From JAGOPO01 sp035524755 (GTDB lineage Bacteria > Patescibacteriota > Minisyncoccia > 2-02-FULL-40-12 > GWA2-44-9): 17,367 nt of DNA. Shown piece by piece: positions 10,913-17,367 of this stretch. How positions within the stretch are numbered: position 1 is the first letter of the stretch; every line of letters starts with the position of its first letter. Position numbers and translations under genes: made by a program. Under the pieces are notes generated by a model. That model did not search any database, had not been told where the DNA came from, and saw nothing but the letters and a program-made list of their open reading frames with translations. The stretch is taken from positions 1 to 17,367 of the forward strand of contig DATKOD010000019.1 in NCBI GenBank assembly GCA_035524755.1. Reading direction: 5' to 3'.

Positions 10913-13747
10913 ATGACGAAGACCAACGGTTCCGCCGCCAAGCGCGGCCGGAAGCGCACGAACGTCTGGACCGTCCCCGATCTGGAGAAGCGCGTCCTCG
11001 CGCTCATCCACAGCGGGTTGCTCAACAAGAAGGGCGGCGAGGAAGAGATCATCAAGACCATCGCCGCCGAGTTCGCGACTTCGCTGGAGGCCGACAAGCT
11101 CAAGCTGTCGCGGTTCGGTCTGCGCACACGTCTGCCCGAGCTGTTGTGGACCAAGCGGGTCAAGGGCGAGCTCTGGACCGCCAATTCCAACGGCATGGTG
11201 GACACGTTCCGCGCCCACCACCCGTACATCCCGGCCGACATGGTCACGCGCGCCATCCGCAAGCTCAAGGGCGTGACGCACGCGAAGTCCATCACGGAGA
11301 CCAAGGCCGGCATGGGACGGCTCTCCACGGCCGACCTGCCGCGCGACGCGGGCGGGTACGAGTTCCCGGTCATCAGCTACGAACACCCGTTCGTGGTGTC
11401 CGACGAGCCCCGGGGGCAGCTGTCCATCATCAACGGCGCGCTCGTCGGCATCAGGTATCCCGACATCGAGGCCAACACCCTCCGCCGGGCGCTCGCCGAC
11501 GCGCGTAAGCGCGGCTGCGTCGCCGTCGTCCTGACGAACCTCATCGACCTGTGGACCAAGAAGACCGCGGGATTCCTCGCGGTGTACCGGGCGATGGTGT
11601 CCGGCATCCAGATCAACCCCGACCGGTTCCCGCCCGACTACCAGAAGGAAGTCCGCGACATCCTGTCGGGGAAGATCACCGACAAGACCATCTACCAGAC
11701 GCTCAACGAGCGGTTCCTGGAGGTCCTGGACGGCCTGCGCAAGCTCACCCGCCGGCCCGACGACAAGGGGCCGGAGTTCACGGGGCCGGTGTACATCCAG
11801 CTCGGCTACAAGGAAGAGGAGCTCATCAACGCCGCGGCGTACTACGAGCTCCGCTACATGACCATCGTGGAGCAGAACCGCATCCAGGCGGAGCTCAACA
11901 TGGCCAACCACCGTCTCATGGAAGCGCGGGACGAGGGCGACCATGTCGAGATGGCTCGCTGGAGCGCCGAGCAGGCGCGCCTGCTGGGTCGCAAGGCACG
12001 GGTCATCATCACGAACCACACCAGCCAGCAGTACGAGTTCTACCGCCGCCGGATGCGTGCCCTGGTCGTCCGCAAGCTCGAGGAGGCCATTCCGAACAGC
12101 AAGGTCCTCTCACAGGGCAGTACGTTCCTGAAGGTCCACGACAAGATCATCAAGACCGCCATCCCCGGCGACGACTCGGTGTCCGACAACCGGCTCGCGA
12201 ACGCCGGCGACACGTACGGCGCCGACGTCTTCCGCGACACCCTGGCCGACCTGACGGTCGTCTGCGCGCCGTTCTCCCCGAACTTCCGCGACGTCGGCCG
12301 CGAGGACTCCAAGGATTTCGTGCCGGTCACCAAGTACCTCGTGGTCGCGGCCAGCTGCCTGGACGGGGGATTCCTCCGCGAGCAGTTCAAGGACACGACG
12401 CGCAAGGCGCACCCGGTGCTGGAGCTCATCTTCGACCCGACCTTCAAGCCCGGCGTCCTGTGCGTCTCGTGGAACAACGACATCCTGAGCTGGGACAACC
12501 TGCCCATCGAGCGGCTGGACCGCAACGACGAGGTGGCGAAGGGTTCCAACTTCGCCTATCCGTTCCCGCGGACGAAGTACATCACCGGGTTCGTCGACAC
12601 CGACAACCACTTCGGCGCCCCCGACAAGCGGTACATCTGGGACCCCAAGGACCGCATCCACCTGGGCGTCACCGAAGCGACCGTCGAGATGATGCGCCGC
12701 GCGGGCATCGTCAACGCGTCCGATATCCCGGTGCACTTCACGGCCGAGATGGACGATGCCACCAACGGCGACATGTGGTTCTCCCCGCGGTACCGTCCCG
12801 ATCCGCAGGAGCTGTCCGTCCTGCAGCACGAACGGTGGCTCCGGCAGATCACCTCGGACATGCAGCGTGCCGCGGAGAAGGGCGATCTCAAGGCCGTCAC
12901 GCAGATGACCGAAGAGATCAACCGTATCAGCATCGCCCAGCTGTACTTCAAGGGCGAGGACTTCCCGCACCACCAGATGATGATGGTCTACGACCGTCAC
13001 ATCGGACCCAACCTGGACTTCTACAGCGCGGTCCTGGGCCGGTTCGTCAGGTCCGGCGTCACCATCGACGGCATCAGCAAGCTCACCCGCGTCATGAAGG
13101 ACACCCGCGACCTGGGCGTGCACAACTTCCCGAACGGCAACCACCGCATCAAGACGCTGGAGCAGAAGGACCTGGAAGGCGACTACCTCGCCCGCCAGCT
13201 CCAGGAGCAGCTCAAGCAGCTTCCCGAGTGGCAGTCGTTCATGAAGAAGAACCCGAAGCGCACCGACTTCTTCGAGGAAGCGGTCCGCGCCCCGCGGTTC
13301 GGCAACGAGACGTTCGGGTGGGGCGCCATCCAGGCGCCCGGCGGGTTCCGGTGGGGGCTGCGCGTGCACGGCACGCCGGCCCGGCTGTCCAGCTGGTCCG
13401 ATCTGCTGGCGGCCGTCGTCAAGAGCGATCTCGCTCGCGGCGACGACTCCTACGGCCTCCTGAAGCTGGTGACGGTCACGCTCTACGGCGACAAGCACTT
13501 CTACGCGCGGGCCGAGACCGAACGGCTCATCTACGTGATGTGCGCCGCGGGCGTCCACACCAACCTCTACGGCTCGTCCGGCGGGTTCCCGCCGAACAAC
13601 ACCGGCGTGTGCTTCGTCAGTCTCCCTGCCGGCGGACCGGAAGAGGGACCCATCATCGTCCGCAGGATCCCGCACGACTACCTGCGCGACTGGTTCGCCA
13701 AGCCGAAGCCGTTCGACTGGGACGCGTTCCTTCCTATCCCCGTCTGA
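10913..13747 (+). CDS. Large soluble protein, possible tandem metallophosphoesterase
   Basis: 944 residues, no signal or membrane segment. Residues ~20-120 are basic and helical, possibly a winged helix. At 170-215, NGALVGIRYPD...VVLTNLID has the shape of a calcineurin-like phosphoesterase start (D-x-H...GDxxD), but the metal ligands are replaced (N174-G-A176; T208-N209). The C-terminal half has better candidates: D564-N-H566 followed by FGAPDK, N618-G-D620, G742-N-H744, and late His-bearing GDKH (859-862) and GVHTN (880-884). These follow the family order, so the second half could be an active metal-dependent phosphodiesterase or nuclease. Between the halves lies a Gln/Glu/Arg helix (about 310-375), perhaps coiled coil. 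The fold call is by motif only. Strong GAGGAGG site; own promoter and terminators on both sides. Confidence 0.6.
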   Translation: MTKTNGSAAKRGRKRTNVWTVPDLEKRVLALIHSGLLNKKGGEEEIIKTIAAEFATSLEADKLKLSRFGLRTRLPELLWTKRVKGELWTANSNGMVDTFRAHHPYIPADMVTRAIRKLKGVTHAKSITETKAGMGRLSTADLPRDAGGYEFPVISYEHPFVVSDEPRGQLSIINGALVGIRYPDIEANTLRRALADARKRGCVAVVLTNLIDLWTKKTAGFLAVYRAMVSGIQINPDRFPPDYQKEVRDILSGKITDKTIYQTLNERFLEVLDGLRKLTRRPDDKGPEFTGPVYIQLGYKEEELINAAAYYELRYMTIVEQNRIQAELNMANHRLMEARDEGDHVEMARWSAEQARLLGRKARVIITNHTSQQYEFYRRRMRALVVRKLEEAIPNSKVLSQGSTFLKVHDKIIKTAIPGDDSVSDNRLANAGDTYGADVFRDTLADLTVVCAPFSPNFRDVGREDSKDFVPVTKYLVVAASCLDGGFLREQFKDTTRKAHPVLELIFDPTFKPGVLCVSWNNDILSWDNLPIERLDRNDEVAKGSNFAYPFPRTKYITGFVDTDNHFGAPDKRYIWDPKDRIHLGVTEATVEMMRRAGIVNASDIPVHFTAEMDDATNGDMWFSPRYRPDPQELSVLQHERWLRQITSDMQRAAEKGDLKAVTQMTEEINRISIAQLYFKGEDFPHHQMMMVYDRHIGPNLDFYSAVLGRFVRSGVTIDGISKLTRVMKDTRDLGVHNFPNGNHRIKTLEQKDLEGDYLARQLQEQLKQLPEWQSFMKKNPKRTDFFEEAVRAPRFGNETFGWGAIQAPGGFRWGLRVHGTPARLSSWSDLLAAVVKSDLARGDDSYGLLKLVTVTLYGDKHFYARAETERLIYVMCAAGVHTNLYGSSGGFPPNNTGVCFVSLPAGGPEEGPIIVRRIPHDYLRDWFAKPKPFDWDAFLPIPV

Positions 13748-13753
13748 AACGGC

Positions 13754-13782
13754 ACTCCCGACCATGTGGTCGGGAGTTTTTT
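13754..13782 (+). terminator. Terminator of the 944-aa gene
   Basis: 10-bp stem (13754-13763 with 13768-13777), ATGT loop, six T. It may also stop minus-strand transcripts, but the tail there is weak. Confidence 0.9.
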
Positions 13783-13786
13783 CGCA

Positions 13787-14005
13787 CTAGCCGGTGATGT
13801 CGATCTTGCGGGCCTTGGGCCGGTCACGCGAGAGCTCGATCTGGCGGATGAGCGCCTCGACATCCTCATTCTTGTACATGCGGTAGTTATTGAGGGGATT
13901 GCGGTATGCAACCAACTTTCCTTTCGCATCCCAGTTACGGATCGTAAGTGGAGTGACGCCCAAAACGCGTGCTACTTCTTGAACCATGAGATACTTTTTT
14001 GGCAT
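13787..14005 (-). CDS. MerR/excisionase-type HTH protein
   Basis: 72 residues, a single winged-helix DNA-binding domain: YLMVQEVARVLGVTPLTIRNWDAKGKL (HTH, about 5-31), then the wing with RNPLNNYRMYK and the helix EDVEALIRQIE. This matches the short HTH_17/MerR-like regulators common in Patescibacteria. It has no effector domain, so it is either a simple repressor/activator or an excisionase-type DNA-bending protein. No integrase is nearby, which favours regulation. The start is ATG 14005 by homology; there is no Shine-Dalgarno. TAATAA (14019-14014) 8 nt upstream could be a -10 box for a near-leaderless mRNA. It is divergent from the O-antigen ligase gene across an AT-rich spacer. Confidence 0.85.
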   Translation of the reverse strand: MPKKYLMVQEVARVLGVTPLTIRNWDAKGKLVAYRNPLNNYRMYKNEDVEALIRQIELSRDRPKARKIDITG

Positions 14006-14133
14006 AACTAGGTTTATTAGGGCTGACAAAAGCGTAGCGCACACATATTCTGCGGTCAATACAAATATTCAAGTGAGTTATCAACAATGAATTATTGTGC
14101 GCGTGATAGGATGCTCTATGTAATACCATTTCT
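14006..14133. promoter_or_regulatory. AT-rich divergent control region with two inverted repeats
   Basis: Holds the promoters of the HTH gene (minus) and the O-antigen ligase gene (plus). Candidates are TTGACC...TACGCT or TAATAA on the minus strand and TTGTGC (14095-14100) with TATGTA (14117-14122) on the plus strand; none is strong. Inverted repeats ACAAT-5-ATTGT (14084-14098) and AATA-4-TATT (14059-14070) could be operators of the HTH protein. Confidence 0.4.
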
Positions 14134-16593
14134 ATGATTCGCACATCATCACGGACGGAAGAACCTGCGGTCGCGGTGGAAGTCGTAGCAGAAGAAGAGG
14201 CGGCTCCGACAGCACGCCTTGCATCGGTTAGGTGGGAGCGATGGGGTATCAACGGTTCCGTGTACGAGAAGATCGTGCAAGGGCTCCTGTATGTCGTTGT
14301 TTTTTTGATACCGCTGTTCTATCTGCCCTGGACATCATCGGTCCTGGAATACAACAAGCAATTGCTTCTGGTCGTCGTGGCATCCATCGGCCTCATCGTA
14401 TGGCTGCTCGGTGTCGTGGTCACCGGCAAGCTGAACACGCGGCCCACGCCCGTCGACAAAGGCATCCTTGGTGTCCTTGCGGCGACGATCGTTGCGACGA
14501 TATTCTCGATGGCGCGGATGAAGAGCGTGTTCGGGCTCAGTACGTCGCTCTCCTCGTCGCTCGTCTCCGTGCTTGCACTCACCATCCTGTATTTCCTCGC
14601 GGTCAACACATTGGCTGACCGCGGTCGGATGCTGCGTCGCGTCCTGGTGGCGTCGCTCGGGCTGTCCATCATCGCAGGTCTCTCGCAGGTGCTTGGATGG
14701 TTCGTCCTTCCCGGGGTGTTCGCCAAAGCTCGTTCGTTCACAACGCTCGGCACGGTCAATGCGCTGGGCGTCATCGCGGCGATCGGGCTTCCGTTGTTCT
14801 CTAAGATGGGAAAACCCGGCCGAACCTGGACCGCGATCTCTGTGGTCGGGGTCATCCTATCGGTCGCGGTCCTCGTCGTCCTGAACTGGTGGGTCCTCTG
14901 GACCATCGCATTGGCGGGTATCCTCGCCATGATCGCGTTCGATGCCCTGAACGCTTCCCAGCTGTCCGAGCAGTACGGCAAGCGGCGCAACCGGTTCGCG
15001 CTCTCGAGGTTCGTGGTGCCGATGGTGGTCATCGTTCTCGGCGGCTTCCTGCTCTTGGTCGGGTTCTCGATCTCATCGGTGCGCAACAACCTGCCGGTCG
15101 AGATCGCCCCATCCTACTCGCTCTCATGGAGCGTGACGAAGAGCGTCGTGCAGCACAATATGCTGTTCGGTTGGGGACCCGAGAACTACTCGCTCGCCTT
15201 CGATAAATACGGTGCCGGTGCGCTGGCAAACAGCCAGGCGGCGTCGCTGCGGTTCTATGATGGGACGTCGGAATTGTTCACGTCTGCGGTCCAGGGTGGT
15301 GCCGTCGAGATATTGGCGCTCCTGTTCCTCGCCTGGTGCGTGATCCAGGTCACGATGCGGTTCGGCATGGCCATCGGTGAGACATCCGTGCGCGGTGAAG
15401 CCGCCGCGTTCGCCAATGAGGCGTCGGGCACGCTCTCGGCGCTCGTGGCCACCATCGCCGCGTTGGTCCTCTATCCGTTCAATATCACCCTGCTCTTCGT
15501 CGCATTCGTGTTGCTCGCTCTGGCGGGGCTGATCATCAGCGGAGGACGCAGTAGGACGATGGACATCGAGGAGCGCCCGACGTTCTCGCTGGCGGCCTCG
15601 CTCGGTTTCATCATCGGTCTCATCCTGGTGCTCTCGGGCGTGTATTTCACTACGGTACGCTACCTGGCCGATGCTCGGTACGCCCAGGCGCTCCAGGCGA
15701 CCACGCCGCAGGCGGCGATGGACGGCCTGGTCAAAGCAATCGCCTTGAACAATCAAGATGACCGCTTCTACCGCGACGCTTCACAGGTCGCACTTGCCCT
15801 GGTCGGCCAGGAGACCAACAAACCCGCCGGTCAGACCGATACGACGAAGATCCAGAACATGGTCGCAGCCGCGGTCCAGCTTGCGCAGGGTGCCGTGCAG
15901 ATCGCGCCGCAGGAATCGCTGAACTGGAACAACCTCGGCATCGTGTATCAGTCGCTCTCGGGCCTTGTCGACAACGTGGAGAGTCTCGCGCAGGACGCAT
16001 ACACCCGTGCCGGTGAGCTCCGCCCCGGCGACCCGACGTTCGAGAATTCCATCGGTCAGATGTGGCTGTCGCGCGCTGACCTGGTCCAAACGCTGGCGAA
16101 GGGCTCGCAGGCCGCGACGTTCCAACAGCAGTACACCGATGCGCTCACCAACGCCGCGACGGCGTTCCAGAAAGCCATCGACATGTCGCCGAGCTACGGA
16201 TTGGCCATCTACAACCTCGGCGCGGTCTACGACCGGCAGGGCAAGACGGACGACGCCATCAAGCAGCTCGAGAAGATAGCGCCGTACAATACTGACCAGC
16301 CGACCCTGATGTTCGAACTGGGGCTCTTGTACATCCGTGCTAACCGCCACGCCGATGCGCTTACCGTGATGCAGCGTGCAGTGCTGTTGGCTCCACAGTA
16401 CTCAAATGCACGGTGGTATGTGGCGCTCCTGTTGGAAGAAAAAGGTGACATCGCCGGCGCTCTGGCACAGCTCACGGAAATCCAGAAGACGAACCCGGAT
16501 AATCAGACGCTCAATGACAAGATCGCGCAGCTCCAATCCGGTACGAAGACCATCCCGCCGGAGAAGGTGATTGATACCAAGCCGCTCCAGTAG
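14134..16593 (+). CDS. O-antigen ligase/polymerase-like membrane protein with C-terminal TPRs
   Basis: 819 residues. The N-terminus (1-45) is charged and cytoplasmic. About 12 membrane helices lie between 45 and 500. The large loop before residue 400 contains FGWGPENY (345-352), the place where Wzy/WaaL-type proteins carry G.G...F after the periplasmic loop. A last helix near 495 leads into an outside or cytoplasmic array of TPRs (about 515-800; AIYNLGAVYDRQGKTDDAIKQLEK, ALLLEEKGDIAGALAQL). The family joins or polymerises lipid-linked glycans, or transfers glycans to proteins; the TPR fusion is common in Patescibacteria. The ATG at 14134 has no Shine-Dalgarno. It is followed after 4 nt by mltG, so the two are co-transcribed envelope genes. 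Confidence 0.88.
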   Translation: MIRTSSRTEEPAVAVEVVAEEEAAPTARLASVRWERWGINGSVYEKIVQGLLYVVVFLIPLFYLPWTSSVLEYNKQLLLVVVASIGLIVWLLGVVVTGKLNTRPTPVDKGILGVLAATIVATIFSMARMKSVFGLSTSLSSSLVSVLALTILYFLAVNTLADRGRMLRRVLVASLGLSIIAGLSQVLGWFVLPGVFAKARSFTTLGTVNALGVIAAIGLPLFSKMGKPGRTWTAISVVGVILSVAVLVVLNWWVLWTIALAGILAMIAFDALNASQLSEQYGKRRNRFALSRFVVPMVVIVLGGFLLLVGFSISSVRNNLPVEIAPSYSLSWSVTKSVVQHNMLFGWGPENYSLAFDKYGAGALANSQAASLRFYDGTSELFTSAVQGGAVEILALLFLAWCVIQVTMRFGMAIGETSVRGEAAAFANEASGTLSALVATIAALVLYPFNITLLFVAFVLLALAGLIISGGRSRTMDIEERPTFSLAASLGFIIGLILVLSGVYFTTVRYLADARYAQALQATTPQAAMDGLVKAIALNNQDDRFYRDASQVALALVGQETNKPAGQTDTTKIQNMVAAAVQLAQGAVQIAPQESLNWNNLGIVYQSLSGLVDNVESLAQDAYTRAGELRPGDPTFENSIGQMWLSRADLVQTLAKGSQAATFQQQYTDALTNAATAFQKAIDMSPSYGLAIYNLGAVYDRQGKTDDAIKQLEKIAPYNTDQPTLMFELGLLYIRANRHADALTVMQRAVLLAPQYSNARWYVALLLEEKGDIAGALAQLTEIQKTNPDNQTLNDKIAQLQSGTKTIPPEKVIDTKPLQ

Positions 16594-16597
16594 TAGG

Positions 16598-17367
16598 ATG
16601 GGTCCCGTGTCGGACCTACGCAGCCACAAGGTCGTGATCGTGATAACCGCCATTGCCGTGGCGGTTATCGGCATCGGACTGTTCGTCGCATGGGCGTTCG
16701 GACCGGCGCAGGCGGGATCGGCGGCCTCCGTCCAGTTCACCGTCCAGCCCGGGTGGGGCGGCGGACGCATCGCGTCGGAGCTCCAACGAGCCGGTCTCAT
16801 CCGCTGGACGTGGGCGTTCATCATCGAAGAGAATCTCACGCATACCGGCGACCGCCTGCAGGCCGGTACGTATCTGTTGTCGCCGGGGATGACACCCGCG
16901 GAAATCGAGCGCATCATCGCGACCGGTGCGGCGCTATCCACCGATATCACGGTGACCATTCCCGAGGGGATGAACGTATGGGAGATCGACCGCCTGCTGT
17001 TGGCGCAGGACATCATCGGACGAGCCGGACAGTTCTCCTCGGCGTACGGCGACCGCGAGGGGATGCTGTTCCCGGACACGTACCGGGTGCCGGCCAGCGC
17101 AAGCGCGGACATCGTCGCGGACCGCCTGACGGCGGAATTCGATGCCCGTGCCGGTACCTACACGAAGACCCAGGTCGTCATCGCGTCCATCCTGGAGAAG
17201 GAAGCGAAGACGCCCGCCGACATGGCACTGGTTGCCGGCATCATCGAATCACGCATCGCGAAGGGGATGCCGCTACAGATCGATGCGACCGTCGCGTACG
17301 GCTGGTGCGTGCGCACCAAGGGATTCGCGAAGTACTGCGATGTGACCCAGGCGCCCGTGGCGTCCGA
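16598..17367 (+). CDS. mltG: Endolytic murein transglycosylase MltG, 3' end outside window
   Basis: MltG (YceG) cuts nascent glycan strands and sets their length, acting outside the membrane. Seen: N-terminal membrane anchor (about 14-33), the LysM-like subdomain (QFTVQPGWGGGRIASELQRAG, AGTYLLSPG), VTIPEGMNVWEI and FPDTYRV. The catalytic block ASILEKEA has Glu200 matching the catalytic Glu218 of E. coli, followed by GMPLQIDATVAYG. The frame is open at 17367, so the C-terminal ~50-80 residues are missing. The start is taken at ATG 16598, 4 nt past the previous stop; GTG 16607, with AGGATGGG upstream, is a real alternative. It probably depends on translation of the upstream ligase gene. Confidence 0.93.
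   Translation, partial: MGPVSDLRSHKVVIVITAIAVAVIGIGLFVAWAFGPAQAGSAASVQFTVQPGWGGGRIASELQRAGLIRWTWAFIIEENLTHTGDRLQAGTYLLSPGMTPAEIERIIATGAALSTDITVTIPEGMNVWEIDRLLLAQDIIGRAGQFSSAYGDREGMLFPDTYRVPASASADIVADRLTAEFDARAGTYTKTQVVIASILEKEAKTPADMALVAGIIESRIAKGMPLQIDATVAYGWCVRTKGFAKYCDVTQAPVAS

Noticed and set aside
10895..12019. 374-aa minus-strand open frame
   Set aside because: Antisense shadow of the same gene with biased composition and no motif.
12110..13765. 551-aa minus-strand open frame opposite the 944-aa gene
   Set aside because: Antisense shadow of codon bias; Val/Asp/Arg-rich, no recognisable domain, no ribosome binding site, and it runs through the sense gene's terminator.
11551..13797. 748-aa plus-strand open frame inside the 944-aa gene
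   Set aside because: Pro/Arg/Gly-rich translation without domains; an out-of-frame shadow caused by the high GC of the real gene, which has the strong ribosome binding site.
13787..14005. Excisionase of an integrated element
   Set aside because: No integrase, attachment-site repeat or phage gene is nearby; a regulator is more likely.
15124..15756. 210-aa minus-strand open frame opposite the O-antigen ligase gene
   Set aside because: His/Arg/Glu-rich shadow; the sense frame has clear membrane helices and TPRs.
1..17367. CRISPR array, insertion sequence or long direct repeats
   Set aside because: No regularly spaced repeat, transposase frame or terminal inverted repeats seen; the only repeats are terminator hairpins, protein-level duplications and two similar Thr tRNAs.

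Overview
The window reads as chromosomal DNA of a Patescibacteria (CPR) bacterium, probably Parcubacteria-like, with high GC. Reasons: several compact or reduced translation factors (an RF1 without domain 1, a 149-residue EF-Ts), short Patescibacteria-type hypothetical proteins, DUF5666 and SpaA-like secreted proteins, an O-antigen ligase fused to TPRs, very short intergenic spaces, and almost every transcription unit closed by a hairpin terminator. The lineage call is inference from gene content. No rRNA, CRISPR, transposase or prophage module is visible.

Left end (1-1822): the 3' end of a secreted repeat protein, then rplY (bL25). From 1828 to 4771 everything is on the minus strand. In transcription order this runs rpmE (bL31)-prfA (RF1), a lipoprotein, a single-pass membrane protein, a mini M50-like HESGH membrane protein and a small zinc-ribbon protein. 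At 4781-4831 two divergent promoters share one -35 box. They drive rpmE-prfA leftward and rpsB-tsf-TPR protein rightward.

Centre (6676-9590): a tRNA operon Thr(UGU)-Tyr(GUA)-50-aa ORF-Thr(GGU)-rpmG, which looks like a remnant of the widespread thrU-tyrU-glyT-thrT-tuf-rpmG-trpT cluster. After it come small minus-strand genes, a DUF5666 secreted protein, a DUF883-like small protein, tRNA-Trp, and a 98-aa unknown gene. The last two are divergent and again share a -35 box, in the same register as the first pair.

Right part (9598-13782): two consecutive unknown genes that are the best candidates for something undescribed. One is a 390-aa polytopic membrane protein built from three copies of a ~110-residue unit. 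The other is a 944-aa soluble protein that looks like a tandem metallophosphoesterase, with a degenerate first half and a motif-bearing second half; its 5' leader can form a tight H-type pseudoknot directly before a strong ribosome binding site. Right end (13787-17367): a MerR/excisionase-type HTH regulator, divergent from an O-antigen ligase/TPR protein followed by mltG (cut by the window end), i.e. cell-envelope functions.

Regulatory themes read directly from the DNA: ten promoters fit TG[C/G]TAnnnT (extended -10). Three -35 boxes have the upstream gene's TGA stop inside TTGA. At least two genes look leaderless. rpmE and prfA share a reading frame, separated only by a UAG, the stop codon that RF1 itself reads.
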